Of a stretch of 64,000 bases of DNA, positions 1 to 8,260 are shown one piece after another. The translations under genes were made by a program, and so were the position numbers. The stretch is from UBA3774 sp045600025. Its GTDB lineage: Bacteria; Bacillota; Clostridia; Lachnospirales; Lachnospiraceae. The first letter of the stretch is position 1; each line of letters opens with the position of its first letter. Under the pieces are notes generated by a model. It did no database searches. It saw nothing but the letters and a program-made list of their open reading frames with translations, and was not told where the DNA came from. Where the stretch lies: contig JAZRXC010000037.1 in assembly GCA_045600025.1 (NCBI GenBank), positions 1-64,000 on the forward strand, read 5' to 3'.

Positions 1-381
1 CAGGAAATGTTCGTTTCGCATCCTATTAGAAGTTTGGCTCAGGCTTATGTGTATCGTGATCAGTGCCAGCCTTTTGGAGTTTATGCCGATGATGAAATGG
101 TCGGCTATGTTATGGTCATCTATGACTACGATATACCGGAATATGATATCTGGCATATGATGATCGATGAAGCAGAACAAGGAAAAGGCTATGGGAGAGC
201 AGCTCTTGAACTGGTAATCGACTATATTAAAACAAAACCGTTCGGCAGTTCAGACAGAGTTGCGCTTACCTGCAACAAAGATAACGCAAAAGCATTGAAG
301 CTGTATCATGACATGGGATTTTTAGAAACAGGAGCAGAAGACGAAGAGGAAATTGAGCTGTTCATGATGATAGGAGATTAA
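1..381 (+). CDS. GNAT-family N-acetyltransferase (5' end outside window)
   Basis: The reading frame is open from base 1, and the protein begins inside the family's N-terminal part, so the true start lies upstream. It resembles BltD/PaiA-like spermidine and small-molecule acetyltransferases: a SLAQAYVY-type segment, then PFGVYADDEMVGYVM (beta strands), an acetyl-CoA loop EQGKGYGRAALELV (Q/RxxGxG/A type), and a C-terminal NAKALKLYHDMGF motif typical of GNAT folds. It is a soluble cytoplasmic enzyme whose substrate cannot be read from sequence; polyamine or small amine is a guess from the family. No operon partner is visible. Confidence 0.8.
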   Translation, partial: QEMFVSHPIRSLAQAYVYRDQCQPFGVYADDEMVGYVMVIYDYDIPEYDIWHMMIDEAEQGKGYGRAALELVIDYIKTKPFGSSDRVALTCNKDNAKALKLYHDMGFLETGAEDEEEIELFMMIGD

Positions 382-548
382 ATTTGAATTTGCTCTCTCA
401 ATTGAATAATATGTAATCAAGCCCAGTGAGAAAACTGATGCCCGTTCCGGCCGCCTTGAATCTTGATATTTCAACGTTTCAGTGATAAGATTTTTAAGGA
501 TTATTAATTTTTACCACATATACTAATAGAGACAGAAAGAAGAACGAA

Positions 549-1142
549 ATGGAAGAAAAAACACTTACCTCCGCATTTACCAGAGAACAGGCATTTGAGC
601 TTCTTAAAAAATACAACAGCGATTCGTTCCATATTCGCCACGCGCTTACTGTTGAGGGCGTGATGAGATGGTATGCAAAAGACCTCGGATATGCTGATGA
701 AGAAGAATTCTGGGGACAGGTCGGACTCCTTCACGACATTGACTACGAAAACTGGCCGGAGGAGCACTGCAAGAAGGCAGAAGAGCTTCTCAAGGAAAGC
801 GGGGCAAATGATGAAATGATTCATGCAGTTTGCTCGCACGGTTTCGGAATATGTTATGATGTTGAGCCGGAACTTGAGATGGAAAAGGTGCTTTTTGCGG
901 CTGACGAGCTTACCGGACTTATCTGGTCTTATGCTCTTATGCGTCCCGAAAAATCATGCGAGGGAATGGAAGTTAAGAGCTTGAAGAAAAAATTCAAGGA
1001 CAAGAGATTTGCTGCAGGCTGCAACAGAGACGTAATATCAGATGGCGCTGCTAAGCTCGGCTGGGAGCTGGATACTCTTCTTGAAAAAACGATCTCGGCA
1101 ATGCAGTCATGCGAAAAAAGTATTGAAGACGCCTGCAAATAA
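549..1142 (+). CDS. HD-domain phosphohydrolase-like protein
   Basis: A 197-residue cytoplasmic protein with a compact HD-type metal site: His28/His31 (HIRH), His62-Asp63 (LLHDIDYE) and a later Asp in AADELTGLI. This H...HD...D pattern belongs to the HD superfamily of phosphohydrolases, and short HDIG-type members like this are common in Clostridia without assigned substrate. The ribosome site is weak (an A/G-rich stretch before ATG 549), but no better in-frame start exists. It is monocistronic and ends at a stem-loop at 1164-1187. Hydrolysis of a nucleotide or phosphoester is a family-level inference only. Confidence 0.75.
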   Translation: MEEKTLTSAFTREQAFELLKKYNSDSFHIRHALTVEGVMRWYAKDLGYADEEEFWGQVGLLHDIDYENWPEEHCKKAEELLKESGANDEMIHAVCSHGFGICYDVEPELEMEKVLFAADELTGLIWSYALMRPEKSCEGMEVKSLKKKFKDKRFAAGCNRDVISDGAAKLGWELDTLLEKTISAMQSCEKSIEDACK

Positions 1143-1163
1143 TTGCTACCTGAAAATAATGTT

Positions 1164-1200
1164 AGCCCGGTGAGAAATCATCGGGCTTATTTGGCTTTTT
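1164..1200 (+). terminator. Intrinsic terminator after the HD gene
   Basis: A 10-bp stem (1164-1173 with 1178-1187, one G.T pair) closed by a GAAA tetraloop follows the HD stop codon. A T-rich tail ends in five Ts at 1196-1200. Confidence 0.7.
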
Positions 1201-1216
1201 GACAAAACAAAATTTA

Positions 1217-1245
1217 TTGACAAATAGGGAACATTTTAATATTAT
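1217..1245 (+). promoter_or_regulatory. Sigma-70-type promoter of the Fic-like gene
   Basis: A perfect -35 TTGACA (1217-1222) is separated by 17 bases from a -10 TATTAT (1240-1245). An 8-bp inverted repeat, TAGGGAAC (1225-1232) and GTTCCCTA (1258-1265), brackets the -10 and the expected start site, which suggests an operator. Confidence 0.75.
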
Positions 1246-1284
1246 ATAGAAAAGGAAGTTCCCTAAAAATGAGGCCTAAGTATT

Positions 1285-2220
1285 ATGAGCAATTATGATA
1301 AAATACAAAACTTGCTGCAGGAGAGAGCGGATTGTCAAGCCCGAATTAAACTGATTCCGTATGACGGAAGCCCGGAAATAAAAGAAAACTCAAGCGGCAG
1401 ATATATATACATCCGTAAACGGGTTGGCAGTCGTTTGACATCAACTTATGTCGGACTATATTCAGATGAGCTTTATCAGCTTCTGCTTCGCAATTCAAAG
1501 GAACTCAGAGAGCTCAAAAAACAACTGAGAAAGATAGATAAACAACTTGCGGAGCTGGGGTACTCTTCCTCTGAATTGTCTCCGCGAATAATTCTGAATA
1601 TTGATTTTGCCAGGGCAAATATGAAGACCAATATTTATGACCAGGCTGTGCTGGAGGGAGTAGCAACATCATTTCCGCAGACAGAAAATATAATCGATAA
1701 TGGAACTGTTATCGGGATGACTGCAATTGATGTACAAAAGATACTGAATCTTAAACATACATGGGAGTTTATTCTTGATTCAGATGTTGTGCAGGCACGC
1801 TCTGATTACTATTTACTGTGCCATATTGCCAAGCTTGTTAACGAAGGATTATTTTCGAATGGAGGAAGAATCCGTTCTGTACCGGTATCGATTGGCGGAA
1901 GCAGTTATAAGCCACCGCTTCCGATTGAGTCAATTGTAAAAGAACGTATTGATGAAATCCTTCAATCCGGTCATAATCATATAGATATTGCAATTGAGCT
2001 TTGCTTATACTGCATGAAAACGCAAGTTTTTATCGATGGTAATAAGAGGGCAGCGATTATTTTTGCAAACCACTATTTAATCGCTCACGGTGAAGGCTTT
2101 CTGGTAATCCCTGAAGAACATGTTTCAGAATTCAAAAAGAAGCTGGTTGCTTTTTATGAAGGAGAAAATATAGATGTTCTCAAGAATTTCCTGAAAACGA
2201 ATTGTTGGAAAGGTTTTTAA
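1285..2220 (+). CDS. Fic-domain protein lacking the catalytic histidine
   Basis: A 311-residue protein with an N-terminal charged, probably coiled-coil region (about 1-90) and a C-terminal Fic fold. The Fic loop reads QVFIDGNKR (247-255) where AMP-transferring members read HPFxDGNGR or HPFxDGNKR. The anion-binding DGNKR part is intact, but the catalytic His is Gln and the Pro is Val. A VATSFPQTEN segment sits where family members carry the inhibitory helix, although it does not match the [ST]xxxE[GN] motif exactly. AMPylation is therefore doubtful; another NMP or phosphate transfer, or a regulatory role, is possible. Start ATG 1285 has a GAGG ten bases upstream. No antitoxin partner flanks it. 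The gene has its own promoter with an operator-like repeat. Confidence 0.8.
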   Translation: MSNYDKIQNLLQERADCQARIKLIPYDGSPEIKENSSGRYIYIRKRVGSRLTSTYVGLYSDELYQLLLRNSKELRELKKQLRKIDKQLAELGYSSSELSPRIILNIDFARANMKTNIYDQAVLEGVATSFPQTENIIDNGTVIGMTAIDVQKILNLKHTWEFILDSDVVQARSDYYLLCHIAKLVNEGLFSNGGRIRSVPVSIGGSSYKPPLPIESIVKERIDEILQSGHNHIDIAIELCLYCMKTQVFIDGNKRAAIIFANHYLIAHGEGFLVIPEEHVSEFKKKLVAFYEGENIDVLKNFLKTNCWKGF

Positions 2221-2299
2221 ATTATAGCCCCGCTTCAGAACAAAGAACGAAATCATTTGGATCTGAGGATGATATAATACTTATTGAGGAGGAACGAAT

Positions 2300-3055
2300 A
2301 TGAATTCAGCTTATTACGATATGATTTTTAAACGCAAATCATTCCATAATTTTGATAAGGCAGGCGACGAAAAACTTACCGCGCAAGAGCTTGCCGATAT
2401 AGAAAATGCATGGAAGAATTTCGAGTCTTTGTATCCGGATATGAGGACGGCTATCCGCATCGTTCCGACAGAGAACATTAAGCCGTACAAGAATGGTGAA
2501 TATTGCGTCCTCATTTACTGCGAGAAAAAGGACAATTATCTGATGAATGCCGGATACATGGGGCAGCAGCTTGACTACTACCTTGTAAGCAAAAACATCG
2601 GAAGCCTCTGGTATGGCTTCGGCAAGGCAGATATGCCGGAGTATGAGGGACTGGCGTTTACAATAATGTTCGCCATTCGCAAGGTTTCCGATGAAGCACT
2701 TTACAGAAAAGATATGTTCAAAGCCAAGAGAAAGTCACTTGAAGACACCTGGAAGGGTCCGGAACTCGATATAGCAAATATAGCGCGATATGCCCCGAGT
2801 GCCTGCAACTCGCAGCCCTGGTGCGTTGATAATACCGGTGACATCCTGACGGTATACAGAACGAGGAACTCAGGTATAGTCGGGTTAGTATCTCAGACAG
2901 CGCTTACGTATTTTAACCGCATTGATATAGGAATTTATCTGTGTACGCTTGAGATATGCATGGCAAAGCAGGGAATTGAATTCGATAGAAAACTATTTGT
3001 CGATGACGGCGGACATTCCGAAAAAATCAAAGTAGCGGAATACAGCCTTGTATAA
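2300..3055 (+). CDS. Nitroreductase-family protein (TM1586-like)
   Basis: A 251-residue FMN-type nitroreductase fold. The N-terminal IFKRKSFHNFD segment matches the family's RRSxRxF phosphate-binding start, and ARYAPSACNSQPW (about 160-173) is the second signature, here in the tandem-domain arrangement of TM1586-like proteins with the N-terminal half degenerate. It probably binds FMN and reduces small substrates with NAD(P)H, or acts in flavin or quinone chemistry; the substrate is unknown. The start is well supported by TTGAGGAGGAACGAAT just before ATG. It is monocistronic and ends at a bidirectional terminator shared with rhaB. Confidence 0.75.
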   Translation: MNSAYYDMIFKRKSFHNFDKAGDEKLTAQELADIENAWKNFESLYPDMRTAIRIVPTENIKPYKNGEYCVLIYCEKKDNYLMNAGYMGQQLDYYLVSKNIGSLWYGFGKADMPEYEGLAFTIMFAIRKVSDEALYRKDMFKAKRKSLEDTWKGPELDIANIARYAPSACNSQPWCVDNTGDILTVYRTRNSGIVGLVSQTALTYFNRIDIGIYLCTLEICMAKQGIEFDRKLFVDDGGHSEKIKVAEYSLV

Positions 3056-3061
3056 GAACCA

Positions 3062-3100
3062 AAAAGCGATTGCAGCGATGCAACCGCTTTTATTATTTTT
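3062..3100. terminator. Bidirectional terminator between nitroreductase and rhaB
   Basis: A stem of AAAAGCG plus TTGCA pairs with TGCAA plus CGCTTTT (3062-3091, one A/C mismatch, GCGA loop). A T-run lies on the plus side and five As precede it, giving U5 on the minus strand, so it can serve both convergent genes. Confidence 0.7.
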
Positions 3101-3109
3101 GAGAAAATA

Positions 3110-4552
3110 TTAATAATTGAATTTCTCGTATTGAGACGTGTCCGGCTCATATATGGCAAGCTCGGTTGACTGTGCCACTAAACTGCGGATGTCTTTTAAT
3201 TCTGATAATTCGCCGAGAGCATAATAGGAGACGGCAATGCTGCCCATAGCAGTAGCTTCTGTAGGTCCTGCTACCACTTTAACGCCGCAGGCATCTGCCG
3301 TTAACTGACACAGCAAATGTGACTGAATTCCTCCGCCAAGCATATTTATCTGACTGTATTTTCTGCCGGTCAGTTTTTGAAGTTCCTCAAAGGTTTGCTT
3401 ATACTTAAGCGCAAGACTTTGATCTATACACCGTACTACTTCGCCCCTTGTTTTCGGAATGTACTGTCCTGTTTTTTGACAGTATTCTCTGATTCTGTTC
3501 GGCATATCCCCCGGCGTTTCAAATGACGGATCATCCACGTCGATAAAACATTTGAAGGGTTCGGATTTAAGAGCTTCATCCTCTAATATGCCAAAGTCAA
3601 GCTCCGTCTGTCCCTCGCGTTTCCACTGACGTAAAGACTCCTGCACAAGCCAAAGGCCTGTAATATTTTTTAAAAGTATAGCCTTATCCGCGAATCCGAC
3701 CTCATTTGTGAAGTCCGCCTGTTCGGCAGCGGCAGTCAGCATCGGCTTATCGCTCTCCGTACCGAAGAGGCTCCAGGTGCCGCAGCTGATAAAAACAAAA
3801 TCACCGTCAAGGCACGGCGTCGATACAACAACCGATTCCGTATCATGTGAAGGACAGGCGATAACCGGTACTTTCTTACAGCCCAATTCTTCACATAACT
3901 CGTCGGTTAAGTAACCATATATACTGCCGGATTTAATAATGGGTGCAAAAATGCGCTTCGGCAGTCCTAACTTTTCTATGAGTTCAAAGTCCCAGTTTCT
4001 TGTCACCGGATCAAACAAATTACTTGTTGATGCGATTGATTCTTCCTCATGCATCTCGCCCGTAAGCATATAAGAAAATAAATCAGGCGTCATCAGAATC
4101 TTTTCGGTAATGTTCAGTATATCAGGCTCGTTAAGCTTAAGATACATCAGCTGATACAGAGTATTTATTCTTAAACACTGTGTGCCCGTTCTTTCATACA
4201 ATTCCTTTTTAGGAATTATTTGAAATACTTTTTCGAGCATAGCTTCTGTACGCTTGTCTCGATAATGCACAGGATTGGAGATAAGTTTTCCGCGCTTATC
4301 TATAAGACCGAAATCCACACCCCAGGTATCCACACAGACAGCATCAAAACCACCGGCATTTGAAGCCTTAATAATGCTTTGTTTTACCTCGGAGAATAAA
4401 CGCAGTATATCCCAGTAAAGTGTACCGTTTACCGAAACAGGATCGTTCGGAAAGCGGTGTATTACCTCCGCCGATATCTTGCCGTCTTTAATTTCCGAAA
4501 TAATAGCTCTGCCGTTTGAAGCACCGAAGTCAATTGCCAATATACGTTTCAT
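3110..4552 (-). CDS. rhaB: Rhamnulokinase (FGGY family)
   Basis: A 480-residue FGGY kinase, close to the usual RhaB length of about 489. The N-terminal ATPase motif is ILAIDFGASNGRAI. The central ISCGTWSLFG and C-terminal NMLGGGIQSHLLCQLTAD are characteristic of L-rhamnulokinase, which phosphorylates L-rhamnulose at C1 using ATP. It is the last gene of a three-gene reverse operon; its ribosome site AAGG overlaps the stop codon of the aldolase gene, so translation is probably coupled. No rhamnose isomerase is nearby and the partner is a ketose 3-epimerase, so the true substrate may be another ketose, as RhaB enzymes can be promiscuous. Confidence 0.85.
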   Translation of the reverse strand: MKRILAIDFGASNGRAIISEIKDGKISAEVIHRFPNDPVSVNGTLYWDILRLFSEVKQSIIKASNAGGFDAVCVDTWGVDFGLIDKRGKLISNPVHYRDKRTEAMLEKVFQIIPKKELYERTGTQCLRINTLYQLMYLKLNEPDILNITEKILMTPDLFSYMLTGEMHEEESIASTSNLFDPVTRNWDFELIEKLGLPKRIFAPIIKSGSIYGYLTDELCEELGCKKVPVIACPSHDTESVVVSTPCLDGDFVFISCGTWSLFGTESDKPMLTAAAEQADFTNEVGFADKAILLKNITGLWLVQESLRQWKREGQTELDFGILEDEALKSEPFKCFIDVDDPSFETPGDMPNRIREYCQKTGQYIPKTRGEVVRCIDQSLALKYKQTFEELQKLTGRKYSQINMLGGGIQSHLLCQLTADACGVKVVAGPTEATAMGSIAVSYYALGELSELKDIRSLVAQSTELAIYEPDTSQYEKFNY

Positions 4553-4561
4553 AGCGAGACC

Positions 4562-5248
4562 TTAATCTTTGTTATAGTGTTTATATCCCGGATGTTTACC
4601 TGTTACGTGATAATAGTTTTCTCTTAAATACAGGAGCTTGTCTATCTGCGATTTTTCTATTTCCTGCGCACCGCCAAGCAGATGTGCGGTAAGAGAAATC
4701 TTTGCAAATAGTTCCAGAGTTTCCATGCGGTAGTAAGCGGTAATGAGGTCGCAGCCTACTGTCAAAGCACCGTGGTTTTGTAATAAAAATACATCGTGCT
4801 CTTTAAGATAAGGCGCAATCGCGTCGGGCACCTCATAGGTGCTCGGTGTGCCGTAAGGAGTAAGCGGAATTGAGCCTATCGCTATTACCGTTTCAATCAT
4901 TGAATATTCGTCGAGGCTCTTTCCTGCAACAGCGTATCCGGTTGCGGTAGGCGGATGAGCATGCACTACAGCGCCTACGTCATCCCTTTCCTCATAACAA
5001 CGCATATGCATCTTCATTTCACTTGAGGGCTTATAATTTCCCTCTGCCGACACAACATTTAAATCCTTATCAACGATGACAAGCTTTTCGGGAGTGATAA
5101 AACTCTTGGATATTCCCGTAGGCGTTACAAGAAAATTTCCGTCGGGCAGCTTTACACTGACGTTTCCATCATTTGCCGCAACCCAACCAAGCTGCCACAT
5201 TTTATGGCACACATCACAGATTTGTTCTCTTATTTCTGAATATTCCAT
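4562..5248 (-). CDS. Class II aldolase (FucA/RhaD-like ketose-1-phosphate aldolase)
   Basis: A 228-residue class II aldolase/adducin-fold protein of the FucA/AraD length class. GWVAANDGNVSVKLPDG (phosphate loop), VVHAHPPTATGYA (zinc ligands HAH) and LLQNHGALTVG (third zinc His) are all present. A Glu in MIETVIAIG fits the catalytic acid/base region. Family enzymes cleave L-fuculose-1-P or L-rhamnulose-1-P to DHAP and lactaldehyde, or epimerise ribulose-5-P. With a rhamnulokinase-type partner next door, aldol cleavage of a ketose-1-phosphate is the better reading. The start has GAGGG five bases upstream. It lies 38 bases after the epimerase gene in one operon. Confidence 0.85.
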   Translation of the reverse strand: MEYSEIREQICDVCHKMWQLGWVAANDGNVSVKLPDGNFLVTPTGISKSFITPEKLVIVDKDLNVVSAEGNYKPSSEMKMHMRCYEERDDVGAVVHAHPPTATGYAVAGKSLDEYSMIETVIAIGSIPLTPYGTPSTYEVPDAIAPYLKEHDVFLLQNHGALTVGCDLITAYYRMETLELFAKISLTAHLLGGAQEIEKSQIDKLLYLRENYYHVTGKHPGYKHYNKD

Positions 5249-5286
5249 TTTTCCCTCACATTACGCAAATGCGTACTTCCTGACAG

Positions 5287-6156
5287 TTATTCAAAAATAC
5301 TTCTGAGGAATACTACTGAATCGGCCGCATCTTTATCAAGAACCGAGTCGGGACAGCCGCGTGACAAATCGTGCCACATATGGATGTCTTTTCCGACCTG
5401 ACCTTCCATGCGAACGAACGGCTCCATAACGAGCGCGCCCTGATAATTTACCTCTTTAAGGGCCTTCGCAATCTCTGCCCAGGGAATACGGCTCTCGGCT
5501 CTCGGAGGTCTGCGATTAGCCTCACCTACATGGAAATGACCGAGACGGGGACCTGCGGTGCGGATGGCATCCGCCATGGAATCCTCCTCGATATTCATGT
5601 GGAATGTATCAAGCATTACATATACATTCTTGCGATCAACTGCGTCAACATAAGCACGGGTTTCCTCACTTGTATTCAGAAGGTATCCTTCAAAACGGTT
5701 CAGAGATTCCATGCCGAGGCTGATATCATAATCGGCAGCCATATCAGCAAGCGTACGCATATTTTTAATGCTACGCTCAAGAGCTGCAGGCTTATCAAAG
5801 GGCTTGGCAAAATCAACGGGCCAATATGAATACAGTCCGCCGCCGAGCCAGCGAATGCCGGCGATAGACATCTTCCTGAACATATCCTTGTATTTCTCAA
5901 AACCGGCTGCAACTACTGCGGGGTTATCGGAAGAAAGGTCATAAGCGGGCTCGGGACCGTAGCCGCCTGTCAGAATGATACCATTATCATCGGCAGTCTG
6001 TTTCAAAACCTTGAAATATTCGTCATTCTGCTTGGCAAAACCGCCGGTAGCGACCTCAAGGATATCAAAACCGAGATCCTTAACCTTCTTGATATAAGGG
6101 AGAAAATCTCCGCCCCATTCTTTTTCCCAGTACGCGTAATAAATACCAATTTGCAT
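5287..6156 (-). CDS. Ketose 3-epimerase (D-allulose/D-tagatose 3-epimerase type)
   Basis: A 289-residue TIM-barrel epimerase. It reads very like clostridial D-psicose (allulose) 3-epimerases: GIYYAYWEKEWGGDFLPYI at the N-terminus, SLGMESLNRFEGYLLNT (catalytic Glu, metal ligand), VMLDTFHMNIEEDS (Asp and His metal ligands), GHFHVGEANRRPP (His and substrate Arg) and LVMEPFVRMEGQVG (second catalytic Glu). These enzymes invert C3 of free ketoses with Mn2+ or Co2+. It is the first gene of an operon with an aldolase and a rhamnulokinase-like kinase, which suggests the epimerised ketose is phosphorylated at C1 and split. The start is supported by CGGAGG six bases before ATG. Confidence 0.88.
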   Translation of the reverse strand: MQIGIYYAYWEKEWGGDFLPYIKKVKDLGFDILEVATGGFAKQNDEYFKVLKQTADDNGIILTGGYGPEPAYDLSSDNPAVVAAGFEKYKDMFRKMSIAGIRWLGGGLYSYWPVDFAKPFDKPAALERSIKNMRTLADMAADYDISLGMESLNRFEGYLLNTSEETRAYVDAVDRKNVYVMLDTFHMNIEEDSMADAIRTAGPRLGHFHVGEANRRPPRAESRIPWAEIAKALKEVNYQGALVMEPFVRMEGQVGKDIHMWHDLSRGCPDSVLDKDAADSVVFLRSIFE

Positions 6157-6170
6157 ATCGTGCCTCCGTT

Positions 6171-6187
6171 ATTTTGCAGCGCAAAAT
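6171..6187. promoter_or_regulatory. Palindromic operator candidate in the epimerase leader
   Basis: ATTTTGC-AGC-GCAAAAT is an inverted repeat with 7-bp arms. It lies 10-26 bases downstream of the predicted start site of the reverse-strand promoter, a usual place for a LacI- or ROK-type roadblock operator. The cognate regulator is not identified. Confidence 0.5.
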
Positions 6188-6203
6188 TTTTATAACTAAA
6201 GCC

Positions 6204-6233
6204 ATAATAGTTTACTCTAAAGCACAATGTCAA
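6204..6233 (-). promoter_or_regulatory. Promoter of the epimerase-aldolase-kinase operon
   Basis: Read on the minus strand: perfect -35 TTGACA (6228-6233), 18-base spacer, -10 TATTAT (6204-6209). Confidence 0.75.
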
Positions 6234-6305
6234 GATAATTCCATTGCATTAAAAACAGTTATTATTTCCCATAAAATATGATTAGAGATTAAAAAAATAA
6301 AAAAA

Positions 6306-6341
6306 CTTTCAAAATATTACACCTGTGCTATAATGCAGGTG
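6306..6341 (+). promoter_or_regulatory. Promoter and operator of the two-flavoprotein operon
   Basis: CTTTCA (6306-6311), a 17-base spacer and consensus TATAAT (6329-6334). The -10 sits inside an inverted repeat CACCTG (6320-6325) / CAGGTG (6336-6341), so a repressor bound there would block RNA polymerase. Confidence 0.65.
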
Positions 6342-6377
6342 GTAGTATGCCAAATAATTTAATTATCGGAGGTTGTT

Positions 6378-8231
6378 ATGTCTGTAAATCACAGAAGAGA
6401 GAGCTATGACGTAGTAGTAATCGGCGGCGGATTATCCGGTATGTGCGCAGCACTCACAAGTGCAAGACACGGCATTAAGACAGTCCTCATTCAGAACAGG
6501 TCAATGTTCGGAGGAAATGCCAGCGCAGAAGTCAGAATGCATATCTTAGGCGCAAGTTGCCATTCTTCAAAACCCAATACCCGCGAGACAGGAATTATAG
6601 ACGAGATACTTCTCGAGAATAAAAAAAGAAATCCCTACGTATCATTTGACCAGTTCAATGTAGTAATGTGGGAGAAGATCAGATATCAGGAGAATCTGAC
6701 CTCATATCTTAATACAAATGTAGATGATGTAATTGCAGAAGACGGAATTATCAAAACAGTCATCTGCCATCAGAACTCAACAGAGACTGAGATAGTAATC
6801 GACGGCAAATATTTCGTAGACGCAACCGGACACGGAACTGTAGGCGTTATGGCAGGAGCCGAATACAGAATCGGAAGCGAAGGAAGAGATGAGTTTAACG
6901 AGCCCACCGCACCCGAGACTGCTAATAACAACAAGATGGGCTGCTCACTCAGGTTCAGTTCTGTAGATCGTCAGGAGCCTGTAAAATTCGAGCGTCCGTT
7001 CTGGGCATACCATTACACCGAAGAAGACTTAAAGGACCGCAAGCATGCTAACATGCGTCTGTTCTATGCAGAAGGCGGCAAGCCTACCAACAGCATAGCA
7101 GAAAAAGAGCCCGCACTGCCTGATTTCTCAGGTGTGGATGAGGGCTACTGGTGGATTGAGCTCGGCGGAGATTCAAAGGACAACATCATTGAGTCAGAAG
7201 ATTTACGCGACGACCTTCTTAGAACCGTATACGGTGTATGGGATCACTTGAAAAATGAAAACGACCACGGCGTTGAGAATTATGACCTCGACTGGGTAGA
7301 GATAGTACCCGGCTGCAGAGAGAGCAGACGTCTTGTAGGTGATTACCTGCTCAATGAAAATGATATCCGCAGCAACCGCATATTCGAAGACGCAGTTGCA
7401 TACGGCGGATGGCCTATGGATGTACATACACCCGGCGGCATGAAGGACCTTAAAGATTTTCCTTCACATGTATACAGCTTCCCCGGTATATACACCATTC
7501 CCTACAGAAGCTATTACAGCAAGAACGTAAATAACCTGTTCCTTGCAGGAAGAGATATCAGCTGCACCAAGATGGGTATGAGCTCAACACGTGTTATGGC
7601 TACCTGCGCAGTAGGCGGACAGGCAGCAGGCACGGCGGCGGTAGTTGCTATGAAGTACGGCTGCTCACCCAGGCAGGTAGGAACAGAGCATATCAAGGAG
7701 CTGCAGCAGGAGCTTCTTAAAGATGACTGCTACATCCCCGGATTCAAGAACGAAGACGAAGCAGACCTTGCGAGGAAAGCACAGATCACCGCAAGCTCAG
7801 AAAAGCCCGGATTCGAAGCAGTAAATGTAATCAACGGCGTAGCACGCACAGTTGATGAAAACAGCAACTGCTGGGAGTCAGAAGAACTTAACGGCCAGGC
7901 GCAGGAGCTTGTATTAAAATTCGAGAAGCCCGAGACCATCTCACAGCTTCGCATTACATTTGACTCCAACCTCTGCAAGGAGATTAGCCCGTCTATGACA
8001 AAACTTGTAAGAGAGGAGCAGGAGAAACATCTGCCCAGCGTCCTTGTTAAGGATTACGAAGCAGAGTTCTACTGCGGCGGCAAGCTCATATGTACAAAGA
8101 GCAAAGAGGGCAACTCCATCAGACTTAACGTAATCGATATTGATAAGACCGAGTGCGACGAAATCAGGATTAAGGTTAAGTCAACCTACGGCGCTCCTGT
8201 TGCAAGAATATTTGAAGTAAGAGTTTATTGA
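6378..8231 (+). CDS. FAD-dependent oxidoreductase 1, with C-terminal discoidin-like domain
   Basis: A 617-residue flavoprotein of the FAD_oxidored (PF12831-like) type. The Rossmann motif VVVIGGGLSGMCAA lies near the start, followed by MFGGNASAEVRMHILGAS, FVDATGHGTVG, GCRESRRLVGDYLL and the C-terminal FAD motif LFLAGRDISCTKMG...AGTAA. The shared motif Asp348-Val-His350 may be catalytic. Residues about 460-617 form an extra beta-rich region (ITASSEKPG...INGVART...CWES) resembling F5/8 type C carbohydrate-binding sandwiches. No signal peptide is seen, so it should be cytoplasmic. It probably oxidises a carbohydrate-like alcohol, inferred from the neighbouring sugar genes. The start is fixed by ATCGGAGGTTGTT before ATG. 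FAD2 follows 29 bases later. Confidence 0.82.
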   Translation: MSVNHRRESYDVVVIGGGLSGMCAALTSARHGIKTVLIQNRSMFGGNASAEVRMHILGASCHSSKPNTRETGIIDEILLENKKRNPYVSFDQFNVVMWEKIRYQENLTSYLNTNVDDVIAEDGIIKTVICHQNSTETEIVIDGKYFVDATGHGTVGVMAGAEYRIGSEGRDEFNEPTAPETANNNKMGCSLRFSSVDRQEPVKFERPFWAYHYTEEDLKDRKHANMRLFYAEGGKPTNSIAEKEPALPDFSGVDEGYWWIELGGDSKDNIIESEDLRDDLLRTVYGVWDHLKNENDHGVENYDLDWVEIVPGCRESRRLVGDYLLNENDIRSNRIFEDAVAYGGWPMDVHTPGGMKDLKDFPSHVYSFPGIYTIPYRSYYSKNVNNLFLAGRDISCTKMGMSSTRVMATCAVGGQAAGTAAVVAMKYGCSPRQVGTEHIKELQQELLKDDCYIPGFKNEDEADLARKAQITASSEKPGFEAVNVINGVARTVDENSNCWESEELNGQAQELVLKFEKPETISQLRITFDSNLCKEISPSMTKLVREEQEKHLPSVLVKDYEAEFYCGGKLICTKSKEGNSIRLNVIDIDKTECDEIRIKVKSTYGAPVARIFEVRVY

Positions 8232-8260
8232 TAATAATTTCCATATAAGGAGATAAAAAA

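Noticed and set aside
504..839. Reverse-strand open frame of 111 codons opposite the HD gene
   Set aside because: It is antisense to a gene with clear motifs, has no family match by eye, and is rich in Ser/Cys/Phe as expected for a reading-frame shadow.
5371..5829. Forward open frame of 152 codons opposite the ketose 3-epimerase gene
   Set aside because: Antisense shadow of a well-conserved enzyme; no family motif.
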